Below, piece after piece: positions 1 through 9,182 of a DNA stretch of 64,000 nt. Source of the DNA: Flavobacterium plurextorum (lineage in GTDB: Bacteria > Bacteroidota > Bacteroidia > Flavobacteriales > Flavobacteriaceae); contig NZ_MUHD01000034.1 in NCBI RefSeq assembly GCF_002217395.1, positions 62,001 to 126,000 of the forward strand, written 5' to 3'. Made by a program: the position numbers and the translations under genes. The notes beneath the pieces are model-generated. The model worked only from the letters and a program-made list of their open reading frames with translations, searched no databases and was not told the DNA's origin. How positions within the stretch are numbered: position 1 is the stretch's first letter; each line of letters starts with the position of its first letter.

Positions 1-2114
1 AATCTCAGGGAATACAAGATAATGCGCCGCTTCAAGTTGATTTTGTGAACTTCAAAATTGAAACCATTATGAATATGGTTAAAAAAGACGAGCTGCTGAT
101 GCAAGGTTTGATTAACGGTTCTGCTTTAGTTGAAAATATAATGACGAACCCAATTTTTACTTCAAATTTAAAAATTGATGATTTTACTTTTAAAGGTGAA
201 AAAGTTGGAGATTTAGAAGTAAAAGTAGACAACAAAGCGGCAAATCTTTTGGCAGCAAATGTGACTTTGAGTGATGAAGGGAATGATGTTAATTTGAATG
301 GAACATACACAATTGATGCTGGAAATTTTGATTTTGACGTTGCCATAAATAAACTGAATATTAAAAGTATTCAAGGCTTTAGTATGGGAAACATTACTGA
401 GGGAACAGGATACTTATCGGGTAATTTTAAAATTATAGGAAACACAGCTGCTCCAAAAATAAACGGAGAACTTAATTTTAATGATGCCGGTTTTAGAGTA
501 ACGCAGTTAAACTCTTATTTTAAAACAGGGAATGAAACAATTGCTTTTAATAACGAAACCATTTTATTTGATAAATTCTCTCTTTCTGATGAGAATGAAA
601 ATGAATTAGAGGTAAATGGAACTATAAAATCGACAGATTTTAGAAATTATAATTTTGATTTAGCGGTTACTGCAGACGATTTTAGAGCAATACATTCTAA
701 AGAAGTTGATAATGATTTATTCTATGGAGATTTATTTTTAGACACCAAACTTACTATCAAAGGAAATCTTGAAAGTCCTGTGGTTGGCGGAACAATCAAA
801 ATTAATAAAGAAACTAAGTTTACGGTTGTAATGCCGCAATCAGATCCTTCGATCGCAGATCGTGAAGGAATTGTAGAGTTTGTTGATGAAGATAATATGT
901 ATTTAAAACAAACTGTCGATTTGCAAAATAAACTGGATCAATCGCAAGTAAAAGGGATGGATGTAAATGTTGCGATTTCAATTGATAAAGAAGCAGAACT
1001 AACTTTGTTGATTGATAAAGCAAATGGAGATTATTTAAAATTAAAAGGCGAGGCAGAATTAGTTGGTGGAATTGACCAGTCAGGAAAAACAACTTTGACA
1101 GGGAAATATGAATTTTCGGATGGTGCGTATGAAATGAATTTTAACGGAATTAAAAGGAAATTCGATATTCAAAAAGGAAGTTACATCACTTGGAATGGTG
1201 AGCCTACAATGGCAAATTTAAATATTACAGCAATTTATAAAGTAAATGCTGCACCGATTGATTTGTTAGGAAGTCAGCTGAAAAGTGAGACGCAGGCAAT
1301 GCAAAATACTTATAAGCAAAAACTTCCTTTTCAGACGTTGTTGAAAATGAATGGAGAATTAATGAAACCGGATATTTCTTTTGGAATCAATCTGCCAGAT
1401 GGTAATTACGATGTTTCTTCGGATGTTGTAACGAAAACAAAAGCTAAACTGAAGCAGTTAGAACAAGATCCTGCGGAATTAAATAAACAGGTTTTTGCAC
1501 TTTTATTATTGAATCGATTTGTGGGCGAAAATCCGTTTGCAAGCGAGAGCGGAGGCACAAGTGCAGAATCTTTGGCAAGACAAAGTGTGAGTAAAATTCT
1601 TTCGCAGCAATTAAATAATCTGGCAGGTGAATTAATTACAGGATTTGAAATTAATTTTGATTTAGAATCATCAGAAGATTACACTTCTGGAACGATGCAA
1701 AATCGAACTGACTTGAATGTTGCGGTTTCTAAAAAACTACTTGATGATCGTTTAAAAGTAACTGTTGGAAGCAGTTTTGGAGTTGAAGGCGCAGAACGTG
1801 CCAATGAAGAAAGTACCAATATTGCCGGTGATGTTGCCTTGGATTATCAAATTACAAAAGACGGCCGATATATGGTTCGTGCTTATAGAAAAAATCAATA
1901 TCAAGTTGCGGTAGAAGGGCAGGTTGTAGAAACAGGAGTTGCTTTTATTATTACGATGAGTTACAATAAGTTTAGAGAACTTTTTCATCGTTCAGAACAA
2001 GAAAAGCAAATGATTAAAGAAGAGAAAATCCGCAAAGAAAAAAGAAAACTGAAAGAGAAAGAAGAGCAAGAGCTAAAAGAAAATCAAATAAAAGGTAATG
2101 AGCAAAAAACATAA
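1..2114 (+). CDS. tamB: TamB-family translocation/assembly module protein, C-terminal part (5' end outside window)
   Basis: The reading frame is open from the first base of the window, so this is the last ~703 residues of a much larger protein; the GTG at 45 is internal and not a start. The sequence is long, beta-rich and repetitive, as in the AsmA/TamB family, which forms a hydrophobic groove across the periplasm and helps deliver proteins or lipids to the outer membrane. The last ~250 residues look like the conserved TamB (DUF490) domain, with LNRFVGENPF and the RTDLNVAVSKKLLDDRLKV stretch. A Lys/Glu-rich tail of about 35 residues follows. The gene overlaps the next one, a TamA-like lipoprotein, by 17 bases, which supports a functional pair. 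Family assignment is confident; the exact cargo is unknown. Confidence 0.88.
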   Translation, partial: SQGIQDNAPLQVDFVNFKIETIMNMVKKDELLMQGLINGSALVENIMTNPIFTSNLKIDDFTFKGEKVGDLEVKVDNKAANLLAANVTLSDEGNDVNLNGTYTIDAGNFDFDVAINKLNIKSIQGFSMGNITEGTGYLSGNFKIIGNTAAPKINGELNFNDAGFRVTQLNSYFKTGNETIAFNNETILFDKFSLSDENENELEVNGTIKSTDFRNYNFDLAVTADDFRAIHSKEVDNDLFYGDLFLDTKLTIKGNLESPVVGGTIKINKETKFTVVMPQSDPSIADREGIVEFVDEDNMYLKQTVDLQNKLDQSQVKGMDVNVAISIDKEAELTLLIDKANGDYLKLKGEAELVGGIDQSGKTTLTGKYEFSDGAYEMNFNGIKRKFDIQKGSYITWNGEPTMANLNITAIYKVNAAPIDLLGSQLKSETQAMQNTYKQKLPFQTLLKMNGELMKPDISFGINLPDGNYDVSSDVVTKTKAKLKQLEQDPAELNKQVFALLLLNRFVGENPFASESGGTSAESLARQSVSKILSQQLNNLAGELITGFEINFDLESSEDYTSGTMQNRTDLNVAVSKKLLDDRLKVTVGSSFGVEGAERANEESTNIAGDVALDYQITKDGRYMVRAYRKNQYQVAVEGQVVETGVAFIITMSYNKFRELFHRSEQEKQMIKEEKIRKEKRKLKEKEEQELKENQIKGNEQKT

Positions 2115-4416
2115 TCATATAGAAAATCGATATGTAAAGTATTTTGTACTGTTTTGCCTTTTTTTTGTTTTAGGCTGCAGTAATACAAAATATCTGCCAG
2201 ATGGCGATTTACTTTATACAGGAGCATCTGTAACGGTGAAAGATTCGATCATGAAAAAGAAAGATAGAAAGGCACTTGAAACAGAATTAGAAGGCTTATT
2301 GCGTCCAAAACCTAACAAACAGATTTTTGGGCTGCGTCCTAAATTATTGATTTATAATCTTGCCGGTGAACCTAAGAAACAAAAAGGAACTAGATATTGG
2401 CTGCGAAATAAAGTAGGCGAGGCGCCCGTACTTTTTAGCAAAGTCGATTTAGATTATAATGCTTCAGTTTTACGAAATTATACTGAAAACCGAGGTTATT
2501 TTAAAACGCAGGTAAGTGCAGATTCTACCGTTAGAAGTAAACGTGTTACAGCAGAATATACCGTTATACCCAAAAAACAGTATATAATTAAAAGTGTAAC
2601 TTTTCCTGATGATTCTCTGGCAATGTCCAAAATTATTGGAAGATCAAGCCGAAGAAGTTTGCTGAAAGTAGGAAAACCATACGATTTAGACATTATAAAA
2701 GCAGAACGTGAACGTATTGATGCCAGACTAAAAGAGAAAGGTTATTTTTATTTTAATCCTGATTATCTTTTAGCTAGAGTTGACAGCAGTAAAGGTGATC
2801 ACGAGGTAAAAATCAAAATAATAATAAAACCTGATACGCCGCCTAAAGCATTAACCTCATATAAAATTAATAACATATTTGTTTACCCAAATTATTCTTT
2901 GACAAACGACAGCGCAGTTTACAGAAAAAAGAATATCACACAATACAAGGATTTTACAATTATTGACACGACAGAGACTTTTAAACCAAGGGTTTTTGAC
3001 AGAACAATATATTTTAAAAAAGGAGATTTGTATAATCGGAAAGATCATAATCTTACTTTGAATCGCTTTGTGAATCTGGGAACTTTTAGTTTTGTTAAAA
3101 ATGAATTTAAACCTTCAGACAGCATAAAAAATGCTTTAGATTCTTATTACTATTTAACGCTTCTGCCTAAAAAGTTTATACGAGTTGAAGTTTTAGGAAA
3201 AACAAATTCAGCTAGTTATACGGGAACAGAAATTAACTTGAATTGGAATAACCGAAATTTACTTAAAGGTGCTGAACTGCTGACGGCTTCTATTTTTGGC
3301 GGAGCCGATTTTCAGCTTGGCGGCGTAAATAAAGGTAAAAATATTTATAAGCTTGGAGCCGAAACAAGTTTAACTTGGCCAAGATTTGTAACTCCTTTTA
3401 ATATTGAAGGAAGCAGCGAATTTGTGCCAAGAACGAAAGCTACGGTGCGATATGAATATCAAAAAAGAACGCAGTTATACGCTCTGAATTCTTTTAATAC
3501 ATCATTTGGTTATTTATGGAAAGAAAATATTCGTAAAGAGCATCAATTGAATGTTATAGACATAACTTATGTAAGTCCAAATCATGTTACACCAGAATAT
3601 TTAGAAGATATTGAAGAAGATGCAGCATTGGGAAAAGTAATTGAGAAGCAGTTAATTTTTGGTCCAACTTACAGTTATACGTATACTAATACGATGCAGA
3701 AACGTCGAAAAAATGCGATCTATTTTAATGGCGAAATAGATTTAGCTGGAAATCTCACAGGTTTAGTTACAGGAGCTAATATCAAGAAAAATGACACAAT
3801 AAAAATACTCGACGTTCCATTTAGTCAGTATGTAAAAATTAGATCAGATTTTAGACATTATTTAAAATTAGGAAAAGAAAGCGAATTGGCGAGCAGACTT
3901 ATAGTAGGTGCGGGGTTTGCTTATGGAAATTCGAATACACTTCCTGCTTCAAAGCAATTTGTAGTTGGAGGAACAAATAGTATTCGTGCCTTTAGAGCAA
4001 GAACTTTAGGGCCGGGAAGTTATGTGATTCCGCCAACAATAAACGATAATTATACACCAGATCAATCTGCAGATATAAAGTTGGAATTTAATACCGAATA
4101 CAGGGCAAAGCTTTTTAGTATTGTGAGAGGCGCTGTGTTTGTTGATGCTGGAAACATCTGGCTTTTAAATGCGGACCCGAATAAACCTGGAGCGGAAATT
4201 TCAAAAGATTTTATGAAACAAATTGCAATAGGCGCCGGAGCGGGATTGCGCTTTGATTTATCGTTCTTGATTCTAAGAACAGATTTGGCTTTTCCACTTC
4301 GAAATCCGGCATTGCCAGACGGACAACGTTGGGTTATCGATGATATTAATTTTGGAAGCAGTACATGGCGAAAAGATAATCTGATTTTGAATATCGCTAT
4401 TGGTTATCCATTTTAA
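2098..4416 (+). CDS. tamL: TamL-type lipoprotein: TamA/BamA-superfamily outer membrane barrel
   Basis: 772 residues. The N-terminus is a lipoprotein signal with the lipobox VLGC (Cys27), so this is a lipidated Omp85 protein, the Bacteroidota form called TamL. Residues ~30-330 would be POTRA-type periplasmic domains and ~340-772 the 16-stranded barrel. GGTNSIRAFRARTLGPGS (about 623-640) matches the conserved Arg motif of the Omp85 loop that folds into the barrel lumen, and the chain ends in aromatic-rich strands (NIAIGYPF). Its start lies inside the 3' end of tamB, so the two are translationally coupled. By family knowledge TamL with TamB acts in outer-membrane biogenesis; it could be annotated simply as a BamA/TamA family protein. 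Confidence 0.9.
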   Translation: MSKKHNHIENRYVKYFVLFCLFFVLGCSNTKYLPDGDLLYTGASVTVKDSIMKKKDRKALETELEGLLRPKPNKQIFGLRPKLLIYNLAGEPKKQKGTRYWLRNKVGEAPVLFSKVDLDYNASVLRNYTENRGYFKTQVSADSTVRSKRVTAEYTVIPKKQYIIKSVTFPDDSLAMSKIIGRSSRRSLLKVGKPYDLDIIKAERERIDARLKEKGYFYFNPDYLLARVDSSKGDHEVKIKIIIKPDTPPKALTSYKINNIFVYPNYSLTNDSAVYRKKNITQYKDFTIIDTTETFKPRVFDRTIYFKKGDLYNRKDHNLTLNRFVNLGTFSFVKNEFKPSDSIKNALDSYYYLTLLPKKFIRVEVLGKTNSASYTGTEINLNWNNRNLLKGAELLTASIFGGADFQLGGVNKGKNIYKLGAETSLTWPRFVTPFNIEGSSEFVPRTKATVRYEYQKRTQLYALNSFNTSFGYLWKENIRKEHQLNVIDITYVSPNHVTPEYLEDIEEDAALGKVIEKQLIFGPTYSYTYTNTMQKRRKNAIYFNGEIDLAGNLTGLVTGANIKKNDTIKILDVPFSQYVKIRSDFRHYLKLGKESELASRLIVGAGFAYGNSNTLPASKQFVVGGTNSIRAFRARTLGPGSYVIPPTINDNYTPDQSADIKLEFNTEYRAKLFSIVRGAVFVDAGNIWLLNADPNKPGAEISKDFMKQIAIGAGAGLRFDLSFLILRTDLAFPLRNPALPDGQRWVIDDINFGSSTWRKDNLILNIAIGYPF

Positions 4417-4439
4417 AGGATTTTTGTTTCGCTTTTTTA

Positions 4440-4468
4440 GCTGCGAATTTCACGAATTTTCGCTAATT
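4440..4468. repeat. Degenerate GCGAATTTCACGAATT-type intergenic repeat
   Basis: The spacer after tamL contains GCGAATTTCACGAATT followed by a partial copy. From general knowledge, related short strings with 'acgaatt' steps recur between genes in Flavobacterium genomes. No coding potential or hairpin of note. Confidence 0.3.
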
Positions 4469-4589
4469 CTATGTTTTGTTTTTATTGCCTAATTTTAAAA
4501 AGAGAGCTCCAAAAAAATCCTGTAATTAGTGAGATTCATTGCGAAAAAAACTAAAAAAAGAAGTAAATTCGTCTAAACATTTTATCAGA

Positions 4590-5219
4590 ATGCAAAACTT
4601 AGTAAAAAGAATTATTGGCGTTGGGGTTATTATTTTGGTCATCGTTTTGGCCTTTAAATATTGTGAGTTCAAAAAAGATGACGATTCTACAATCGATTAT
4701 AATACCAATTTAATTCAAGAGAAAATACTTAATGTAGGGAAGTTGGTTGTTACCGAAGGGCATTTCTCTGAAGTAATCACTTATAAAAACCAGCAGAAGT
4801 ATTTGATGGATATGATTTCATTTGAGAAAAAAGCACTTATTGTGGTAAATGCAAATGTTACTGTTGCTTATGATTTGCATAAAATGAAATACGACATTGA
4901 CGAAAAAAATAAAACCATTACGATTTTAAATATTCCAAAAGAAGAGATTACTATAAATCCTGATATTCAGTTTTACGATGTTGAACAAAGCAAGCTGAAT
5001 CCGTTTACGGGTGATGATTATAATAAAATCAATAAATCGGTAAAAGCGAATCTAGCCAAGAAAATCGAAAAATCTTCATTGAAAAGCAATGCACAAAACC
5101 GTTTAATAAGCGAGTTGTCTAAAATTTTAATCTTAACCAATTCAATGGGTTGGAAATTGCAATATAATGGCAAAACGATTGAATCTGATGCAGATTTAAG
5201 CGAGGATTTGAAATTGTAG
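4590..5219 (+). CDS. DUF4230 domain protein, membrane-anchored
   Basis: About 209 residues from the ATG at 4590; the frame extends upstream to a TTG at 4539 that would add 17 charged residues, but the ATG places the single membrane segment (residues ~5-24, IIGVGVIILVIVLAF) at the usual N-terminal position. The rest is soluble and follows the DUF4230 pattern: a lead-in with LNVGKLVVTEGHFSEVITYK, a central KALIVVNANVTVAYDL and a C-terminal helical part. The family is widespread and uncharacterised; the topology suggests a periplasmic domain on an inner-membrane anchor. It stands alone between tamL and a convergent hydroxylase gene. No function is assigned. Confidence 0.75.
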   Translation: MQNLVKRIIGVGVIILVIVLAFKYCEFKKDDDSTIDYNTNLIQEKILNVGKLVVTEGHFSEVITYKNQQKYLMDMISFEKKALIVVNANVTVAYDLHKMKYDIDEKNKTITILNIPKEEITINPDIQFYDVEQSKLNPFTGDDYNKINKSVKANLAKKIEKSSLKSNAQNRLISELSKILILTNSMGWKLQYNGKTIESDADLSEDLKL

Positions 5220-5272
5220 TTTTTGAGGTTGAAAAAGGCAAAGAATCAAAGGAACAGAGGTTTTTTGCCTGT

Positions 5273-5290
5273 CCCGACAGCTATCGGGAT
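5273..5290. repeat. Short palindrome TCCCGACAGCTATCGGGA
   Basis: An imperfect palindrome in the convergent spacer between the DUF4230 gene and the hydroxylase gene. The stem is TCCCGA/TCGGGA. A T-tract is lacking on both sides, so it is a poor intrinsic terminator; similar CCCGATAGCTATCGGG strings are, to my knowledge, dispersed in Flavobacterium genomes. Confidence 0.45.
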
Positions 5291-5396
5291 AAAAGGATTA
5301 AAATGATTTTTTGAATTGCCTCCAGCTAAAACAGGAAGCAATTCAATATAATTCTATGCTTGCAATTTGATGAAGAAGAACTTTGTGTCTTAAAGC

Positions 5397-7154
5397 TTAA
5401 ACAGTTTCTTTATGAAAAATCAAATCCAATCCTCCAGAAATTAAATGTGCAATTTCAGGACGTTTTACTTTCAATTGATCCAAATAAACCAATACTTCTT
5501 GCAAAAGCTGTTTTTCGTCAGAATCTTTTAGGAGTTCTGTAATTTCAACAGGCAGCAGCCAATCATTTGAATGATTGTTTTTTAGATTTTCAAAAACAGA
5601 TTTCAGCTCCGTTTTAGAACCCTTATTTTTTCTAATATCTCTTACATTAGCATATAAACCTTCTAAATCATTACGCTCTTCAGAATGTTTTGCTTTAATA
5701 GTTTTTGTTGTCGGAACTATATTGATTAAGTCAAAGCTATTTACATCAGCAGGACCAGAGAATGCAGAAACGACTTTTTTACCAATTGCCATATCGTAAT
5801 TTCCCCAATCTGGCTGAAACAAAATAGTTTCACCATGTGTTACCGTACAATTTCTAAAACTGATCAGAATAATTTCTCCATGTAAGTTTCTTGAACCTGT
5901 AATAATTTCACCTTCAACAATAATATTACCTTCAAATTCCAGTTTTACCGTTTCATTTTCAACAATGCTGTACGCCTGTAAATCTTTCGGACTCATATCT
6001 TCAATGGCAAGATTAAAGCCTTTTAGCTTTCCAATCGGACTTCCAAAACCGTGTGGATGTGTTAAAGTTCCGTGACCGACTAATTCTTTTTCTCGGTATG
6101 CCAAAGCTGTTTTTCCAGTTGTTTGTATGTAAACCGGTTTTCCTTCATCTTCAAGAACATTGGTAAAAACTCCTGAAATTTGTAAACCTGTACTCAACTC
6201 AATTGTGCCTAAAGCATTTGACTGAATCAGTTTTTTAATTCCTGAAATCCCTCCTGTGCGCAATGCCATTTTATTAGCAAACTCTTCTAGGATTAAGCTT
6301 AAATAGGAAAAAGTAGGTGTTACATAAAGCTGCGGTTGTAACTGCGTAATATCAAAATTTTGATTTGCAGCCGAAATATCATAAGGGATTTTCTTTACAT
6401 TATCTGTCATGCACCAAGCACTTTCTCCAATTGATGAAAGTAATCCGGCACCGTAAATTTTTGGGTTTTCTACAGTTCCAATCAAACCATATTCAACTGT
6501 CCACCAATGCAGGTTTCGAATTTGTGCCATTTCAGACAATTCGCCCATATCGTTTTGTAAATCGGCAACAGCTTTTTCAGCCTCGTCAATTTTTTCCTGT
6601 GGCGTATCTTCGGCTTCTTTCAAAATAGAAAGTAAACGAATCGCTTCATACATTTGGTAATCCTTATGGGAAGAAATCGCTTTACATCCAATTTCACCAA
6701 AACGTCTTAAATATTCTGCATATTCTGGATTCGCAATAATAGGAGCGTGACCTGCACCTTCATGAATAATGTCTGGGGCAGGAGTATATTCAATATGTTC
6801 TAATTGTCGAATATCCGATGCAATAACCAAAACATTATATGCCTGAAATTCCATAAATGCATTTGGCGGAATAAATCCATCAACAGCAACAGCAGCCCAG
6901 CCAATTTCAGTAAGAATACGGTTCATGCCATACATACTTGGGATAGAATCTATTTCTATTCCTGTTTTGCGTAAACCTTCTAAATACGAATGATGTGCTA
7001 CTTTTGAAAGATAATCTACATTTTTGCGCATAACGTATCGCCAAACCGCCTGATTAATTGGTGTATAATCACTATAATCTTGAGGTTTAATAAATTGCTT
7101 TAAATGTTTTGGCAATCTCTCTAAAAGCGGATTGGTTTCTATAGATGCATTCAT
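5397..7154 (-). CDS. Aromatic amino acid hydroxylase (phenylalanine 4-monooxygenase type) with long C-terminal extension
   Basis: 585 residues. The N-terminal ~300 residues are a biopterin-dependent aromatic amino acid hydroxylase: the iron-binding motif HEGAGHAP gives His131 and His136, and the third ligand is Glu221 in WWTVEYGL. By family knowledge it uses tetrahydropterin, O2 and Fe(II) to hydroxylate phenylalanine (to tyrosine), with tryptophan as an alternative substrate. Bacterial enzymes are normally about 260-300 residues; here a further ~285 residues follow, beta-rich in the middle (residues ~300-480) and helical and charged at the end, with no domain I can name. There is also an insertion of about 40 residues between the second His and the Glu compared with human PAH. 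The start MNASIETN fits the family. No pterin-recycling gene is adjacent. Confidence 0.88.
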   Translation of the reverse strand: MNASIETNPLLERLPKHLKQFIKPQDYSDYTPINQAVWRYVMRKNVDYLSKVAHHSYLEGLRKTGIEIDSIPSMYGMNRILTEIGWAAVAVDGFIPPNAFMEFQAYNVLVIASDIRQLEHIEYTPAPDIIHEGAGHAPIIANPEYAEYLRRFGEIGCKAISSHKDYQMYEAIRLLSILKEAEDTPQEKIDEAEKAVADLQNDMGELSEMAQIRNLHWWTVEYGLIGTVENPKIYGAGLLSSIGESAWCMTDNVKKIPYDISAANQNFDITQLQPQLYVTPTFSYLSLILEEFANKMALRTGGISGIKKLIQSNALGTIELSTGLQISGVFTNVLEDEGKPVYIQTTGKTALAYREKELVGHGTLTHPHGFGSPIGKLKGFNLAIEDMSPKDLQAYSIVENETVKLEFEGNIIVEGEIITGSRNLHGEIILISFRNCTVTHGETILFQPDWGNYDMAIGKKVVSAFSGPADVNSFDLINIVPTTKTIKAKHSEERNDLEGLYANVRDIRKNKGSKTELKSVFENLKNNHSNDWLLPVEITELLKDSDEKQLLQEVLVYLDQLKVKRPEIAHLISGGLDLIFHKETV

Positions 7155-7368
7155 TTCGAAAACGTTGTAGATTAGAATGTAAAATTACGAATTTAGGTCG
7201 CTAATTTTTGCTATTCATTACAATTTTTTTGTTCGAAATTAAGTTTTATTGCGTTTTTGTAGATTTTAAAGGAAGCAGGCAAATCGAGGATATGTTGTAA
7301 TTATGACTTAAATTCAATCACGTTTAGGCAATAAAATGGTATTTCAACCGAACTAATGGATTGTTTTT

Positions 7369-7779
7369 TTAAGATTTGTTAAGTGCAGTTTTTAATTCAT
7401 TTTCAACATTTCTAAAGTGTTCAATTTTATGATTGAACATATAAGCCATATTCGTTGCACGCATTTTAGCTTCTTCAGTGATTTCTCCAGCAAACTGCGC
7501 ATCGATTGTAGTATTGAAAATTTGAATCCAGCGATCAAAATGAGTTCTGTCTACAGGTAATTGTTTGTGAGGCGGAAATGGTGTGCCTGAGTAAGCACGA
7601 ACATCAAATAATATGGTCTGCCAAAAACCGTACATTTTTTGTAAATGCGGTTCCCAGCGATCCTGCAGTTTATCATTGAAAATAGGACCAATGAGATCGT
7701 CTTTTCTAACATTATCATAAAAGCTGTTAACCATTTGTTTTATGTCTTCTATGTTTGAAATGTCTTTAAGCGTTTCCAT
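7369..7779 (-). CDS. Group III truncated haemoglobin
   Basis: 136 residues, the size of a 2-over-2 truncated haemoglobin. The conserved stretches match group III: FYDNVRKDDLIGPIF near the N-terminus, FWQTILFDVRAYSGTPFPPH in the middle and THFDRWIQIF for the G-helix. Group III proteins are cytoplasmic haem proteins linked in several bacteria to microaerobic growth and nitric oxide or peroxide chemistry; the exact ligand here is unknown. It follows ilvA on the same strand with an 80-base gap that holds its own -7 element and an FNR-like palindrome, so it is probably transcribed separately and induced under low oxygen or nitrosative stress (inference). Confidence 0.88.
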   Translation of the reverse strand: METLKDISNIEDIKQMVNSFYDNVRKDDLIGPIFNDKLQDRWEPHLQKMYGFWQTILFDVRAYSGTPFPPHKQLPVDRTHFDRWIQIFNTTIDAQFAGEITEEAKMRATNMAYMFNHKIEHFRNVENELKTALNKS

Positions 7780-7803
7780 GTTTTTCTAAATAAAATTGAT
7801 TTG

Positions 7804-7811
7804 CAAAAATA
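7804..7811 (-). promoter_or_regulatory. -7 promoter element of the truncated haemoglobin gene
   Basis: On the minus strand this reads TATTTTTG followed by CA, a perfect TAnnTTTG element of the Bacteroidota primary sigma factor. It places the transcription start near 7800, some 20 bases before the ATG. No good -33 TTTG is visible, which fits an activator-dependent promoter. Confidence 0.5.
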
Positions 7812-7834
7812 CGTTATAACTTCTTCTTTATTTG

Positions 7835-7848
7835 CTGATATTTATCAG
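7835..7848. promoter_or_regulatory. FNR-like palindromic operator
   Basis: CTGATATTTATCAG is a perfect palindrome with the core TGAT-N4-ATCA, the half-site arrangement of FNR-family operators. Its centre (7841.5) is about 41 bases upstream of the predicted start of the truncated haemoglobin transcript, the classical position for class II activation. Identity of the regulator is not shown; a Crp/Fnr-family gene lies 19 kb away in this window but is not linked. Confidence 0.45.
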
Positions 7849-7859
7849 GCAGGAAATAA

Positions 7860-9104
7860 TTACCCAATCAGCTGTGTAAACAAATCCTGATTGTCGTTTA
7901 AATATTGAAATTCAAATCCATATTGCGTCATTTTCATTTTAATCGCCATAATATCTTTTTTGTTTTTCAATTCTAAACCAACGACAACAGATCCTACTTC
8001 TCGGCTGTTTTTCTTAGCAAATTGAAAATAAGTAATATCATCATCTGGACCTAAAATGTTATTTACAAACTCCTTTAAAGCTCCTGGGCGCTGCGGAAAT
8101 TGAATCATGAAATAATGCATTAAACCTTCATAAAGCAGCGAACGTTCTTTTATTTCTGCTGTTCTTTCAATGTCATTATTGCTTCCGCTGACAACGCAAA
8201 CCACGTTTTTCCCTTTTATTTTATCTTTATAAAAATCCAGCGCAGCAATTGTTAATGCACCTGCAGGTTCTACAACCATTGCTTCTTCATTGTACAAACG
8301 TAAAATGGTGGTGCATACTTTTCCTTCTGGAACCAGAATAATATCTTCAAGATTATAACGGCAGATTTCAAAAGTTTTATCGCCAACTTGTTTTACAGCG
8401 GCACCATCAACAAATTTATCTATTGTTTTTAAGGCCGTATTTTTATTTTCCTCAATAGAAGTTTTCATCGAAGGAGCTCCTTTTGGCTCCACACCAATGA
8501 TTTTGGTATTTGGACTTAAATGTTTAAAAACTTCAGACAATCCAGAAGCCAGTCCGCCGCCGCCAATTGGTACAAAAATATAATCTATTGGTTCTTTATA
8601 GCTTTCGAGAATTTCTAAACCTACAGTTCCCTGCCCGGCAATTACTTTTTCGTCATCAAAAGGATGGATAAATGTTTTGTGATTCTTTATCGCATCTGCT
8701 GTTGCCGAAGCATAAGCATCATCAAAAGTATCTCCTGTTAAAACAATTTCTACAAACGATTTTCCGAACAACTGCACTTGTTTTACTTTTTGCTTTGGAG
8801 TGGTTTTTGGCATATAAATTTTGCCTTTTATTTGCAGCAGATTACAAGAATAAGCCACACCTTGAGCGTGATTTCCCGCACTGGCACAAACAATTCCGTT
8901 TACTTTTTCTTTTTCAGTTAATGAAGAAATCTTATTGTAAGCACCTCTAATTTTATAAGAACGTACGATTTGTAAATCTTCTCTTTTTAGTAAAATAGTC
9001 GATTTAAATTCGTCTGAAAGATTTAAATTTTGGGTAAGAGGTGTTGCAGCAACTACATTTTCAAGCTGCTTTTTTGCATTAAGGATTTCGTTGAATAAAC
9101 TCAT
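7860..9104 (-). CDS. ilvA: Threonine ammonia-lyase (threonine deaminase), biosynthetic
   Basis: 414 residues from the ATG at 9104 (MSLFNEILNAKKQLENVV). The frame extends 15 codons upstream, but that part is poor sequence derived from an intergenic repeat. It is a PLP fold-type II enzyme: the PLP lysine sits in VRSYKIRGAYNK and the phosphate-binding loop is GGGGLASG. Residues ~325-414 form a single ACT-like regulatory domain (PQRPGALKEF, GSVVVGLEL), shorter than the two-domain E. coli IlvA. It deaminates threonine to 2-oxobutanoate, the first committed step to isoleucine. No other ilv genes are adjacent. The Ile-rich leader peptide and terminator upstream strongly support a biosynthetic role with control by isoleucyl-tRNA charging, as opposed to a catabolic enzyme. 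Confidence 0.92.
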   Translation of the reverse strand: MSLFNEILNAKKQLENVVAATPLTQNLNLSDEFKSTILLKREDLQIVRSYKIRGAYNKISSLTEKEKVNGIVCASAGNHAQGVAYSCNLLQIKGKIYMPKTTPKQKVKQVQLFGKSFVEIVLTGDTFDDAYASATADAIKNHKTFIHPFDDEKVIAGQGTVGLEILESYKEPIDYIFVPIGGGGLASGLSEVFKHLSPNTKIIGVEPKGAPSMKTSIEENKNTALKTIDKFVDGAAVKQVGDKTFEICRYNLEDIILVPEGKVCTTILRLYNEEAMVVEPAGALTIAALDFYKDKIKGKNVVCVVSGSNNDIERTAEIKERSLLYEGLMHYFMIQFPQRPGALKEFVNNILGPDDDITYFQFAKKNSREVGSVVVGLELKNKKDIMAIKMKMTQYGFEFQYLNDNQDLFTQLIG

Positions 9105-9123
9105 TATGTTTTGTTTTGCTTTT

Positions 9124-9168
9124 TTGCCACAGATTAAAATGAATAACATGATTTTTAATCTGTGGCAA
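9124..9168. repeat. Long inverted repeat in the ilvA 5' leader
   Basis: Two perfect 16-base arms, TTGCCACAGATTAAAA and its complement, separated by 13 bases. It lies between the attenuator terminator and the ilvA start codon, ending 20 bases before the ATG, so the mRNA would fold a strong hairpin there. The GCCACAGATT string is, to my knowledge, a recurrent intergenic motif in Flavobacterium; it lacks the T-tract of a terminator. Confidence 0.6.
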
Positions 9169-9182
9169 ATAAATTATTTTCT

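Noticed and set aside
9105..9149. Fifteen-codon N-terminal extension of IlvA
   Set aside because: The codons lie in the inverted repeat of the leader and the residues (MLFILICGKKAKQNI) do not fit the family start.
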